A stretch of 42,048 bases of DNA from Deltaproteobacteria bacterium (GCA_021778115.1 JAJYCS010000014.1:1-42048), one strand, 5' to 3'; shown: positions 1 through 8,496, numbered from the stretch's first letter. Numbers and translations: made by a program. The notes: a model not told the origin generated them from the letters alone.

Positions 1-633
1 GCCCTGTCGCTTTCTGCGTTAACGGCCTGGAGCACTACGCCGGTCAATGCTGCCGAGCTTGTGGTCTCCCGATTTGCAACCGAAGCGCTTAACGGCTGGG
101 AGAGCAAGAGCTTTAAGGGAACTACCGAGTACCGTATCGTCCAGGAGGATGGACGCCGTGTGCTCAAGGCCCATGCGCAAGGGGCAGCCTCCGGCCTCAG
201 CAAAAAGCTGAGCTTTGATCCCCACACCTACCGTTACCTGAGATGGAGCTGGAAGGTGGCCGGCACGATTGCGAGCGGTAACGAATGGGCCAAACAGGGG
301 GATGACTGCGCTGCCCGGATCTATGTGGTTTTTCCGGGGCGTTTCTTCTGGCAGATGCGGGCCTTGAACTACATCTGGGCCAACAAGCTGCCTAAGGGAA
401 GATTTCTCCCGGACGCCTTCACTGCCAATGCCATGCTGATTGCGGTTGAGTCCGGACCTGGCAGGGCAGGACAGTGGGTCAGTGAGCAACGGGATATTCT
501 GGCTGATTATCGTCGCGTGTTCGGCGAAGAGCCGTCTGCTGCCGGAGCGATTGCCATTATGACCGATACCGACAATACCGGTAGCGAAGCTACCGCCTGG
601 TACGGTGAGATCACCCTCTCGACAAAACCATGA
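1..633 (+). CDS. DUF3047 family exported protein (5' partial)
   Basis: The reading frame is open from base 1, so the start lies outside the window. The first visible residues (ALSLSALTAWSTTPVNAA, then ELVV) look like the hydrophobic core and small-residue cleavage site of a signal peptide, so the protein is probably periplasmic. The rest, about 190 residues, resembles DUF3047: a Trp-rich beta-sandwich-like domain with RWSWKV and a late ATAWYGEITL. Its function is unknown. The stop codon overlaps the next start in an ATGA arrangement, so it is the first visible gene of a five-gene operon with a radical SAM/methyltransferase fusion and two transferases. The family call comes from recalled motif style and is moderately sure; partial status is certain. 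Confidence 0.72.
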   Translation, partial: ALSLSALTAWSTTPVNAAELVVSRFATEALNGWESKSFKGTTEYRIVQEDGRRVLKAHAQGAASGLSKKLSFDPHTYRYLRWSWKVAGTIASGNEWAKQGDDCAARIYVVFPGRFFWQMRALNYIWANKLPKGRFLPDAFTANAMLIAVESGPGRAGQWVSEQRDILADYRRVFGEEPSAAGAIAIMTDTDNTGSEATAWYGEITLSTKP

Positions 634-1322
634 ACAAAGACAAGCTGATGATCCTGATGGTCGTGCTGCTGACGATCGGCCTGTTCTTCTACCTTGACCT
701 GGGGCGTTATCTGACGATTGAGCAGCTTACAGCCAACCGCCACCAGCTCCAGCAGTACTATGCCGGGCACGCCGTGCTGATGGTTGCGGTCTTTATGGCG
801 ATCTACATCATCCAGACCGCATTCTCCCTGCCCGGCGCTACGATTCTATCGCTGGCCGCCGGCGCCGTATTCGGCCCTTGGCTGGGGACGCTGTATGCCG
901 TTACCGCCGCTTCCATAGGTGCTGCCCTGGCCTTTCTGGTTACTCGGTACCTGCTGCGTGACCTGGTTCTGAAGCGGTTTGGCAGCAGCCTGGAAGGAAT
1001 CAACGAAGAGCTTGCGATACGGGGGATCAACTACCTGCTGTTCCTGCGGCTGGTGCCGATCTTCCCGTTCTTTCTGATCAACCTGGCCGCCGGGCTTACC
1101 CGCCTGCGGCTTTCCACCTTTGTGCTGGGCACCTTTTTCGGCATCATCCCCGGCGGGTTCGTCTACGTCAATGCCGGCGCCAGTCTGGCCGCCATAAGCA
1201 GTCTGTCGGACAGCGCATCGCCCCGGGCACTGGGTGCCTTTGCCCTGCTGGGACTGTTTGCCCTGATCCCGGCGCTGTATGCACACGTTACCACCAGAAA
1301 AACGGCTGCCCATGACCTTTAA
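630..1322 (+). CDS. TVP38/TMEM64 (VTT-domain) membrane protein
   Basis: This 230-residue integral membrane protein of the VTT (SNARE-associated, DedA-like) family has an N-terminal membrane helix, then the family hallmarks: a Pro-Gly turn in FSLPGATILSLAAGAVFG (about residues 66-83), and the second conserved block RLVPIFPFFLINLAAG with Arg-Pro-Pro-Asn around residue 145. Known VTT proteins include lipid scramblases and flippases, and TVP38-type members recur in arsenosugar-type clusters; the substrate here is unknown. The start overlaps the upstream stop by 4 nt and the end overlaps the next gene by 11 nt, so translation is probably coupled. Confidence 0.85.
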   Translation: MNKDKLMILMVVLLTIGLFFYLDLGRYLTIEQLTANRHQLQQYYAGHAVLMVAVFMAIYIIQTAFSLPGATILSLAAGAVFGPWLGTLYAVTAASIGAALAFLVTRYLLRDLVLKRFGSSLEGINEELAIRGINYLLFLRLVPIFPFFLINLAAGLTRLRLSTFVLGTFFGIIPGGFVYVNAGASLAAISSLSDSASPRALGAFALLGLFALIPALYAHVTTRKTAAHDL

Positions 1323-4296
1323 GCCCTCCCGCTGGACCCGCTATACGGTTGCTGATACCGCCATCTGGCTCTGCCCGAATCGCCCAGCCTGGTTTGTCCC
1401 GAACAGCGCCGGTGACCAACTGCTGTGTAACGCCGATGCCTCTGGTGACGGTCCCTTTCGGCGGCGCCTGCCGGACCTGCCGGAAGACCGTTACCCGGGG
1501 CGCCAAACCCTGATCAGCGGGCAGATGCCGCTGAAAGAGCTGTGGCTGCATATTACCGACCGCTGCAATCTTTCCTGTAGCCACTGCCTGTTCTGTTCCG
1601 GCCCGGATCAAGCCCGCCGGCTTTCGCTTGAGCAGATAGCCTCCCATCTACAGGCCGCAGCCGCATTGGGCTGTCGGCTGTTTGCCCTGACCGGTGGCGA
1701 GCCGCTGGTGCATCCAGATTTCGGGCAGATCATCGAGCAGATTCTGGCGATTCCCGACAGCAGGATCGTGCTCCTGACCAACGGTTTGCTTGCAGCAGAA
1801 CGGTTGCAACCGGACTGGCCAGACGACCGGCTGCACCTGCAGATCAGTCTGGACGGCAGACCGGAGCATCATAATGCCATCCGGGGAGCTGGGACGTTTG
1901 AGCGGCTTGAACGGGAACTGAATCAGCTGCGTAGCCAAGGTTGGCGTTTTACCTTAAGCTGCTGCGTAACTACAGACAATGCCGCCGATCTGACCTGGCT
2001 GGTTGACTATGCCGCTGATCAGGGGGCAGCCGCTGTCCACCTGATGTGGCACGTTATCCGGGGGCGGGGCAGTGACCAGCAGCATGCAGCGCCGCTTGCC
2101 CTGCTGGGGCCGGTGCTGGCCGCCCAGGTTGTTTCCGAACAGCGGGGCATCGTCATTGACAACATCGAAAACCTGAAAGGCCAGATCTTCTCTCCCCCCG
2201 GCACCATCCATGACGGCTCCAGCGCCGGCTGGGAGGCAGCGGCCATCGGGCCGGACAATCGGCTATATCCATCGGCTGCAACCATCGGATGTGATGAGCT
2301 TGCCACCCCGCTTGATCAGGGGCTTACCCAGGCCTGGCAGGCCAGTCCGGTGCTGACCCGCATCCGTCAGCAGAGTGTGGTGCAGCTTGCTGACCCCTGG
2401 CGGTACCTGTTGGGGGGGGGCGATTTTGACCATTGCTGGCACCATGCCCACTGCTTCATTGGAGCTGATCCTTATCAGCCACTGCTTGAACAACTGGCAC
2501 TGTGTCTGATTCAGCAAGCAGCCACCAGACTGCCGGAACAGAAACAGCCGGGCCTGCGCCTCAAGATGGGGGAGCTCGTGGTCAGCTGCGGCAGTCACGG
2601 GCCGGTGGCGCTCTGTCATACCAACTGCCTGCTGTCGTTGGATACTCCGATGGATCATCGTGGGCAGGTGGGGCGCTACTACGCCGCCGCTGCCGGCGAC
2701 AAACGGCTGGAGATCCTGAATCCGGTCCACTACGACTCACAGTTGATGACCCATATCCCCCCGGCCTACCGTTTCCGGGGCTATGGCTGCGGCAGCCCGG
2801 TGCTGGATGCCGGTCTGAAACCGGGTGAACGGATGGTTGATCTGGGCTGCGGCAGCGGGGTGGAGTGTTTCATTGCCGCCCGTCTGGTAGGCAGCAAAGG
2901 ATTGATCACCGGGGTTGATATGCTGGAGCCGATGCTGGCACTGGCGGAGCAGGGGGCTTCCGAGGTCCGGCGCGAACTGGGCTACGACAATGTGTGCTTT
3001 GCACAGGGGTACCTGGAACAGCTGCCGCTGGCGGATGGTCAGCAGGATCTGGTGGTCTCCAACTGTGTGCTGAACTTGTCGGCTGACAAGCGGATGACTT
3101 TTCGGGAGATCCTGCGGGTACTGCGCCCCGGCGGCAGACTGGTGGCGGCGGATGTGGTCTGCGAGATCGAGCCGGATGCCACCATCCTGAACGATGCAAC
3201 CCTGCGAGGGGAGTGTATCAGCGGCGCCCTTACCCAGAAAGACCTGCTGGGGATTCTGGAGGAAACCGGCTTTACCGGTTTTAAGCTGCTTAAACGGTTG
3301 CCGTACCGGGTGGTGCAGGGGCATCCGTTCTTTTCCCTGACCTTTATTGCATACAAGCCTGAGCAGAAGCCAGGCTGGGTAACCGTGCTGTATCCCGGTC
3401 CGGCAGCATCGTTGCGTACCGCTTCGGGTAGTGTGCTGCTACCCGGTCAGACCATGCAGATACCCCGATCAGACGCAGAACTGCTGGGGGATCTGGTCTG
3501 GGTGCTGGACGCAGACGGTTTTGTCACCAATGTGTCCCTTGAGGCCGGGGCAAACTGCGCCCTGCCGCCGGAGGCGCGTGCCAAGAGCGCACCGCCGGCG
3601 ACTGAACGCCGGCAGTCCGGCTGTATGGTCTGTGGCGCGGCGCTGGTCTATCACCCCGCCGAGCAACAGGCAACCTGCCACTACTGCGGCCGATTGTTGT
3701 CCAGCAACGCCTGGTGTGAGCAGGAGCATTTTGTCTGTGATGCCTGCCATACCGGTGACACGCTGAAACTGATCGAACACCTCTGTGGTGCCTCCACCAC
3801 CACCGATGCCATCCAGCTCTTCAGCAGCATCCGGCAGCATCCCTCCATGCCGTTGCACGGCCCCCAGTACCACGCCCTGGTGCCGGGGGTGCTACTGGCC
3901 TGCCTGCGTAATGCCGGTCATCCGGTCAGTGATGCACAGCTCCATGCCGCCATCCAGCGTGGGGCCGAGGTCTGCGGCGGCAGTTGCGGGTTCTGGGGGG
4001 TCTGCGGGGCAGCAACCGGTGTCGGTATCGGTTTCAGTGTTCTGTTGGAAACAACGCCGCTCAAGGCAGGCGCCCGCCAGACCGTGCAGGGGATCGTCCA
4101 GCAGGTGCTGGCGGAGATTGCCGGGTATCAGGCTGCCCGCTGCTGCCAGCGGGACTGCTGGATCGCCCTGCGGATCAGTATGCGGCTGGCTACGGAACGG
4201 TTTGACCTGCGTCTGCCGACCGTGGAGCCGTTTGCCTGCACCCAGATGGCCCGCAACAAGGAGTGTCTGGGGCTGGACTGCCCGTTGTGGCCATGA
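1312..4296 (+). CDS. Radical SAM / ArsM-like methyltransferase / DUF5714 three-domain fusion
   Basis: A 994-residue protein with at least three modules. Residues about 75-330 are a radical SAM domain with the CxxxCxxC cluster motif at C85, C89, C92 and TGGEP at 127-131. Residues about 485-690 are a class I methyltransferase with motif I VDLGCGSG at 509-516; it resembles arsenite methyltransferase ArsM, and its YGCG (C493), SNCVLNLS (C585) and GECISGA (C635) blocks match the places of the ArsM metalloid-binding cysteines. Residues about 765-994 are a Cys-rich DUF5714 region opening with a zinc-ribbon-like CxxC at 771/774. I chose the ATG at 1312, which overlaps the previous gene by 11 nt; an in-frame ATG at 1279 has no better ribosome site. 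ATGA coupling to the following transferase supports one pathway. Domain calls are solid; the substrate (arsenic, selenium or other) is inference. Confidence 0.85.
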   Translation: MTFKPSRWTRYTVADTAIWLCPNRPAWFVPNSAGDQLLCNADASGDGPFRRRLPDLPEDRYPGRQTLISGQMPLKELWLHITDRCNLSCSHCLFCSGPDQARRLSLEQIASHLQAAAALGCRLFALTGGEPLVHPDFGQIIEQILAIPDSRIVLLTNGLLAAERLQPDWPDDRLHLQISLDGRPEHHNAIRGAGTFERLERELNQLRSQGWRFTLSCCVTTDNAADLTWLVDYAADQGAAAVHLMWHVIRGRGSDQQHAAPLALLGPVLAAQVVSEQRGIVIDNIENLKGQIFSPPGTIHDGSSAGWEAAAIGPDNRLYPSAATIGCDELATPLDQGLTQAWQASPVLTRIRQQSVVQLADPWRYLLGGGDFDHCWHHAHCFIGADPYQPLLEQLALCLIQQAATRLPEQKQPGLRLKMGELVVSCGSHGPVALCHTNCLLSLDTPMDHRGQVGRYYAAAAGDKRLEILNPVHYDSQLMTHIPPAYRFRGYGCGSPVLDAGLKPGERMVDLGCGSGVECFIAARLVGSKGLITGVDMLEPMLALAEQGASEVRRELGYDNVCFAQGYLEQLPLADGQQDLVVSNCVLNLSADKRMTFREILRVLRPGGRLVAADVVCEIEPDATILNDATLRGECISGALTQKDLLGILEETGFTGFKLLKRLPYRVVQGHPFFSLTFIAYKPEQKPGWVTVLYPGPAASLRTASGSVLLPGQTMQIPRSDAELLGDLVWVLDADGFVTNVSLEAGANCALPPEARAKSAPPATERRQSGCMVCGAALVYHPAEQQATCHYCGRLLSSNAWCEQEHFVCDACHTGDTLKLIEHLCGASTTTDAIQLFSSIRQHPSMPLHGPQYHALVPGVLLACLRNAGHPVSDAQLHAAIQRGAEVCGGSCGFWGVCGAATGVGIGFSVLLETTPLKAGARQTVQGIVQQVLAEIAGYQAARCCQRDCWIALRISMRLATERFDLRLPTVEPFACTQMARNKECLGLDCPLWP

Positions 4297-4982
4297 CCAT
4301 CTCCATTGTCATACCGGTTGTGAACGAACAGCAGCGGATCAATAGCCTGATTGAACATTTGAAGGGGGTGGTGGGCAGGGGCCAGGAAATACAGGAACCT
4401 GAAATCATTGTGGTTGATGGCGATGCTGAAGGTTCAACCTTGTCAGCTGTAGCCGATTCGCACGTTATTGGCATTACGGCGCCTCAAGGGCGGGGAGTCC
4501 AGCTTGCAGCAGGCGTCTCCCACGCAACCGGCGAGATTATCCTGCTGCTGCACGCCGATACCCAACTGCCTGAGCATGGAGTTGCACGAGTCGCCGATGC
4601 CGTTGCAGGCGGTGCTGACTGGGGGGCCTTCAGGCTGGGGATTGATGCCCCCGGATGGGCCTATCGTGTTATTGCGTGGTCTGTTGATGTGCGCTGTAAA
4701 CTGTTTGCACTGCCCTACGGCGACCAGGCTGTCTTTGTCACCCGTGCTGCTCTGGAGAGCGTCGGCGGTATCCCCCCCATCCCTCTGATGGAGGATGTTG
4801 AACTGGCCTGGCATCTGCGTAAGGCCGGCAAGCGTTTTATCTTGCTGCCGCAACGGATACGGACATCGGCGCGGCGTTGGCAGAGAGACGGCATCGTTCG
4901 CCGCACCCTGCACAACTGGTGGCTGCTGGTGCGCTACCTGACAGGCGTCGATCCGGAACACCTGGCAAAGGAATATCGATGA
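4293..4982 (+). CDS. TIGR04283-type glycosyltransferase (rSAM/arsenosugar-associated)
   Basis: A 229-residue GT-A fold family 2 glycosyltransferase. It opens with ISIVIPVVNEQ (residues 3-13), has the nucleotide-sugar Asp region EIIVVDGD (37-44) and the metal-binding HAD (88-90 in LLLHADTQLP), then GDQAVFV near 143 and the acceptor-base motif MEDVEL at 166-171. The layout matches the TIGR04283 family, named for its link to radical SAM/selenodomain proteins and arsenosugar synthesis. It starts in an ATGA overlap with the fusion gene and ends in another with the next transferase. An upstream in-frame GTG at 4263 is possible but would overlap by 34 nt. The donor and acceptor are unknown. Confidence 0.87.
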   Translation: MTISIVIPVVNEQQRINSLIEHLKGVVGRGQEIQEPEIIVVDGDAEGSTLSAVADSHVIGITAPQGRGVQLAAGVSHATGEIILLLHADTQLPEHGVARVADAVAGGADWGAFRLGIDAPGWAYRVIAWSVDVRCKLFALPYGDQAVFVTRAALESVGGIPPIPLMEDVELAWHLRKAGKRFILLPQRIRTSARRWQRDGIVRRTLHNWWLLVRYLTGVDPEHLAKEYR

Positions 4983-5596
4983 ATCATCCCGCGGTCGTTG
5001 TCCTGTTTGTCAAACCTCCAATCCCTGGTCGGGTAAAGACCCGCCTGGCCAGGGATATTGGCGCAGAGGCCGCCTGCAGCATCTATCGAGCCCTGGTGGA
5101 GCGGGTTCTGCAGCAGATAGAGGCCAGCGGGTTTCCGCTGGCCCTGTTTTTTGACGGCGATGAGGATCAGGTGCCTGACCGTTGGAAGCGGCATGCCCGA
5201 TGCTGTGTACAGCAGCAGGGGGGGGATCTTGGGGGGCGGATGGCGCATGCCTTTCGGCAGTTGTTTGATGCCGGGTATCAATCGGCGGTGCTGTGCGGCA
5301 GCGACATTCCTGGTATTGATGCTGCGTATCTGCGGCATGCTGGGCAAGCGTTGCAACAGTCTGGCATGGTGATCGCCCCGGCACATGACGGTGGCTACTG
5401 CCTGATCGGATTTGTCTCTGAGCGGTTTACTCCTCTGGTGTTTGACCAGATACGCTGGAGTACGGATCAGGTACTGCAGCAAACCCTCGACCGCTGTAGC
5501 CAGGTGGGGCTGCAGCCGATGCTGCTGACGCTGCTGCGGGATATCGATACGGTTGATGATCTGCGTGAGGTGGCGCCGGAGATGGTGCAGGAGTAG
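4979..5596 (+). CDS. TIGR04282/DUF2064-type transferase (CofC/MobA-like fold)
   Basis: This 205-residue protein has a nucleotidyltransferase-like fold. The NTP-binding loop VKPPIPGRVKTRL is at residues 11-23, GSDIPG at 107-112 is the metal-binding region, and HDGGYCLIG follows about 40 residues later. These are typical of TIGR04282 (DUF2064) proteins, annotated as glycosyl or guanylyl-type transferases that accompany TIGR04283 partners. The start is set by a 4-nt ATGA overlap with the upstream transferase. It is the last gene of the operon; its stop codon lies inside the left arm of the terminator hairpin at 5593-5639. Exact chemistry is not established. Confidence 0.87.
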   Translation: MNHPAVVVLFVKPPIPGRVKTRLARDIGAEAACSIYRALVERVLQQIEASGFPLALFFDGDEDQVPDRWKRHARCCVQQQGGDLGGRMAHAFRQLFDAGYQSAVLCGSDIPGIDAAYLRHAGQALQQSGMVIAPAHDGGYCLIGFVSERFTPLVFDQIRWSTDQVLQQTLDRCSQVGLQPMLLTLLRDIDTVDDLREVAPEMVQE

Positions 5597-5639
5597 TACA
5601 CAAACGGCCATGTCATCGACATGGCCGTTTGTGTACTAC
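5593..5639. terminator. Perfect 22-bp inverted repeat, bidirectional terminator
   Basis: Left arm 5593-5614 and right arm 5618-5639 are exact reverse complements around the 3-nt loop ATC. The left arm contains the stop codon of the upstream transferase gene. The hairpin sits between convergent genes (plus-strand operon ending at 5596, leuD ending at 5655). There is no clear T-tract on either side, so an efficient intrinsic terminator is likely but not certain; it may also protect 3' ends. Confidence 0.72.
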
Positions 5640-5654
5640 AGTATCCGGGATGCA

Positions 5655-6182
5655 TCAGTACTTTGTGTCGGCGTAATCCACCCACCCGCCGGCCATCACC
5701 AGCGCCTTGTCGAAGGGTGACAGCTCAAAGCTGAAGGTCTTCTGTTTGCCGTTGCCGGAAACGGTCAGTGTCTGGGCCTCGATGTCGATGGTCATGCAGG
5801 CATCGGCATCGGCGGCATGGGAGAATATCTGGTCCAGATCGGCCTTGGGCAGTTCAATGGCCGCCATGCCGCAGTTGAACATATTCTGACGGAAGATGCG
5901 GGCAAAGGATTCCGCCACCACGGCGGTGATGTCGTTGACCTCGAACACCCACGGGGCATGCTCGCGGGAGGAACCGCAGCCAAAGTTGGCGCGGGAGACC
6001 ACTACACGGGCATTTTTGGTTTTGGTACCCTTGGGATCAAACCCCTCCAGCTTCAGGTCTTCCAGGATGTACGGCTTCAGGTCCTGCTTGGTGATCTCGG
6101 TCAGGTATTTGGCCGGGATGATCTCATCGGTATTGATGTCGGCGCGATCCAGGAACAGGACCGGCCCGCCAAACGTTTTCAT
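5655..6182 (-). CDS. leuD: 3-isopropylmalate dehydratase small subunit
   Basis: A 175-residue small (swivel-domain) subunit that pairs with LeuC to isomerise 2-isopropylmalate to 3-isopropylmalate in leucine synthesis. It has the early TDEIIPAKYL block and the substrate-binding SRANFGCGSSREHAPW near residues 63-78, both diagnostic of the LeuD family. The length fits the short, archaeal-like LeuD type. The start ATG at 6182 is preceded by AAGGAG at good spacing and lies 26 nt after the leuC stop, so the two form a two-gene operon. In bacteria using the citramalate route to isoleucine the same enzyme also handles methylmalate-type intermediates; that dual role is an inference here. Confidence 0.93.
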   Translation of the reverse strand: MKTFGGPVLFLDRADINTDEIIPAKYLTEITKQDLKPYILEDLKLEGFDPKGTKTKNARVVVSRANFGCGSSREHAPWVFEVNDITAVVAESFARIFRQNMFNCGMAAIELPKADLDQIFSHAADADACMTIDIEAQTLTVSGNGKQKTFSFELSPFDKALVMAGGWVDYADTKY

Positions 6183-6208
6183 GACGTGCTCCTTTATGCG
6201 ATCAGGTA

Positions 6209-7492
6209 TTAGAGGTACTTTCTTGGGTCAGCGATCTTGCCTTCAATGGCGGTGGCTGCGGCGGTGGCCGGTGACATCAGGTGCACCATACCCCCCTTGC
6301 CCATCCGACCGTTGAAGTTGCGGTTGGTGGTGGAGGCGCAGACCTCGCCCTCGGCCAGCACGCCGTTGCTCATCCCCAGGCAGGCGCCACAGGTGGAGTT
6401 GGTGACGCAGAAGCCGGCATCCAGGAAGATGTCGATCAGCCCCTCCTTCATGGCCTCACGGTAGATCTTGGGGGTGGCCGGCGACAGGATGCCGCGCACA
6501 TGCTCGGCCAGCTTGCGGCCCTTCAGGATCTGAGCGGCGATCCGCAGGTCCTCCAGGCGGCCGTTGGTGCAGGAGCCGAGATAGACCTGATCCACCTTGT
6601 TGTCGGTAAATTCGGTGACCGCCTTGACCTGATCAGGTTTGAAGTTGAAGGTGGCCACCGGCACCAGGCTGGCGGCGTCAATCTCGATGGTCTGCTCATA
6701 GACCGCATCAGTATCGGAACACCATTTCTGGTACTCGGAAAGTGCTGCCTCTTTGGAGGCGAACTCGCCCTGGATGAACGGCCAGAGGTGCTCCACGGTG
6801 GTCATGTCCGGCATGCAGATGCCGGAGGTGCCACCAGCCTCGATGGCCATGTTGCACAGGGTCATGCGGGATTCCATGGTCATGGCGTCGATGGTGGAAC
6901 CGCGGAACTCCAGCACCCGGTCGGTGGCGCCGTTGACGCCGATTGTGCCGATCAGGGTCAAGATGACATCCTTGGCGTAGACCCCCTTGGGCAGGCTGCC
7001 GTTGACGTTGACCCGGATGGTCCTGGGCTCGCGGAAGGCGCAGACCCCTTTCAGGATGCCCACCTCCAAGTCGGTGGTGCCGACACCGGCGGCAAAGGCG
7101 CCGAAGGCGCCGTGGGTGCAGGTGTGGGAGTCACCCATGATCACGGTATTGCCGGGGCGGATGAAACCTTTTTCAGGGAACAGCGCATGGCAGACGCCAT
7201 TGGCGCCCACATCGAAGAAGTCCTTGATCCCCTGGCGCCGGGCCCAGTCCCGCAGGATCTTGGCCTGGGTGGCGGTCTTGGAGTCCTTGGACGGGGTGAC
7301 GTGGTCGATGACGGCCTTGATCCTGGTCGGATCAAAGACGCGGTCCTTGCCCCGTAGGATCAGGTCGTCAATGGCGATAGGGGTGGTTATTTCGTGGCAC
7401 AGCACGACGTCCAGACGCAGCACCTTGGTGCCGCTGAACGGCTCGTCCACCAAGTGGGCGGCGAAGATCTTCTCTGCAGTGGTCTTGCCCAT
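6209..7492 (-). CDS. leuC: 3-isopropylmalate dehydratase large subunit (LeuC, short type)
   Basis: A 427-residue aconitase-superfamily catalytic subunit holding a [4Fe-4S] cluster. Cluster ligands are seen in YLGSCTNGR (one Cys) and in NSTCGACLG (CxxC); GDSHTCTHGAFGAFA and the near-terminal FNGRMGKGG substrate motif are also present. Length and sequence style match the archaeal-like LeuC2/HACN group common in Geobacter rather than the roughly 465-residue E. coli type. It is the first gene of the leuC-leuD operon and is divergent from larB across 188 bp. A homoaconitase-like or citramalate-pathway activity is possible within this family, but pairing with leuD makes leucine synthesis the best call. 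Confidence 0.93.
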   Translation of the reverse strand: MGKTTAEKIFAAHLVDEPFSGTKVLRLDVVLCHEITTPIAIDDLILRGKDRVFDPTRIKAVIDHVTPSKDSKTATQAKILRDWARRQGIKDFFDVGANGVCHALFPEKGFIRPGNTVIMGDSHTCTHGAFGAFAAGVGTTDLEVGILKGVCAFREPRTIRVNVNGSLPKGVYAKDVILTLIGTIGVNGATDRVLEFRGSTIDAMTMESRMTLCNMAIEAGGTSGICMPDMTTVEHLWPFIQGEFASKEAALSEYQKWCSDTDAVYEQTIEIDAASLVPVATFNFKPDQVKAVTEFTDNKVDQVYLGSCTNGRLEDLRIAAQILKGRKLAEHVRGILSPATPKIYREAMKEGLIDIFLDAGFCVTNSTCGACLGMSNGVLAEGEVCASTTNRNFNGRMGKGGMVHLMSPATAAATAIEGKIADPRKYL

Positions 7493-7680
7493 ACGGATAG
7501 CTTTCCTTTCAGTGGTTCAGAATACCTGCCAGATGTAGCAGAATCAGCCCGGGAAGTCTACTGCTTTGGTCTGGTAACACCCTGTTTTCGTATGGTTAAA
7601 CCGTGGCATGCATGAACAGGTCTGGCAATTCTGCGGCCACATGCTATAAGACCACTAGGTATCGTGCATCAGGAGGCGTC
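7493..7680. promoter_or_regulatory. Divergent intergenic region leuC / larB
   Basis: These 188 bp separate divergent leuC and larB and must hold both promoters. For larB a weak sigma70-like pair can be drawn: TGGCAA at 7623-7628, 16-bp spacer, TATAAG at 7645-7650. AGGAGG at 7671-7676 lies only 4 nt before the GTG start at 7681 and decides that start over an in-frame ATG at 7603. For leuC, AAGGAAAG lies just before the start on the minus strand. I see no clear leader peptide or attenuator. Confidence 0.4.
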
Positions 7681-8457
7681 GTGCAGGAGTCATTCATTCG
7701 AGAGGTGTTGGAGCAGATCGCACGTGGCGAGGTGAGTGCTGACCAAGGGGTTGAGCGGCTGCGTCATCTGCCCTATGAGGATATCGGCATCGCCCAGGTG
7801 GACCACCATCGCAGTCTGCGGCAGGGACAGCCGGAGGTGATCTTCGGCCAGGGCAAGAGTGTGGAGCAGATCAGCCGGATCATGGAGACCATGATCAAGC
7901 GGGGCAGCAACCTGCTGGTGACCCGTCTTGACAAAGATAAGGCGGCCGCGTTGCAGGCGGTCTTTCCTGCTGCGGTGCTGCATGCCGAGGCGCGCTGCCT
8001 GACGCTGGAAACCACTGCCGTTGAACCCAGTGGCTCCGGCACGATCCTGGTGATCTCCGCCGGCACCTCAGACATCCCGGTGGCCAGCGAGGCGGTGGTT
8101 ACAGCCCGCTTTCTGGGCAATCGGGTCGAGCAACTGTTTGACGTGGGGGTGGCCGGCATCCATCGACTGCTGGCACGGGTGGAGCTGCTCAGATCGGCCA
8201 CGGTGCTGATCGTGGTGGCCGGCATGGAGGGCGCCCTGCCCTCGGTGGTGGGCGGTCTGGTGGACCGGCCGGTGATTGCCGTGCCGACCTCGGTGGGCTA
8301 CGGCGCCTCCTTTGGCGGTATCGCTGCCCTGTTGGGGATGCTCAACTCCTGTGCCAGCGGGGTAACGGTGGTCAATATCGACAACGGTTTCGGCGCGGCC
8401 TGTGCCGCCAGCAGGATCAACTGTTCGATAGCGGCGGTAACGTCGCAGCATTGTTGA
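7681..8457 (+). CDS. larB: Nickel pincer cofactor biosynthesis protein LarB
   Basis: A 258-residue protein of the LarB family, which carboxylates and hydrolyses nicotinic acid adenine dinucleotide as the first step of nickel-pincer nucleotide synthesis. The N-terminal part has a short helical region; residues about 120-250 form a PurE (AIR carboxylase)-like domain with [10 protein letters not shown] at 127-136 and [13 protein letters not shown] at 201-213. C224 in LNSCASG sits where the LarB cysteine that forms the substrate adduct is expected. The GTG start at 7681 has AGGAGG upstream. The usual partner larC is displaced to 10384 by an integron remnant. larE and a lactate racemase larA are not in the window. 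Confidence 0.93.
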   Translation: MQESFIREVLEQIARGEVSADQGVERLRHLPYEDIGIAQVDHHRSLRQGQPEVIFGQGKSVEQISRIMETMIKRGSNLLVTRLDKDKAAALQAVFPAAVLHAEARCLTLETTAVEPSGSGTILVISAGTSDIPVASEAVVTARFLGNRVEQLFDVGVAGIHRLLARVELLRSATVLIVVAGMEGALPSVVGGLVDRPVIAVPTSVGYGASFGGIAALLGMLNSCASGVTVVNIDNGFGAACAASRINCSIAAVTSQHC

Positions 8458-8496
8458 CATGCAATCTGTCGGTGTCAAAGGGGTGGCAGCCCGGTG

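Noticed and set aside
1312-4296. Selenocysteine (in-frame TGA) in the radical SAM fusion
   Set aside because: The frame has no internal stop codon; related rSAM families may use Sec but this gene uses Cys.
6281-7357. 358-codon plus-strand open frame antisense to leuC
   Set aside because: Gly/Asp/His-rich composition without motifs; leuC on the other strand is unmistakable.
7603-7680. Upstream ATG start for larB
   Set aside because: The extra 26 residues show no family similarity, and AGGAGG sits just before the GTG at 7681.
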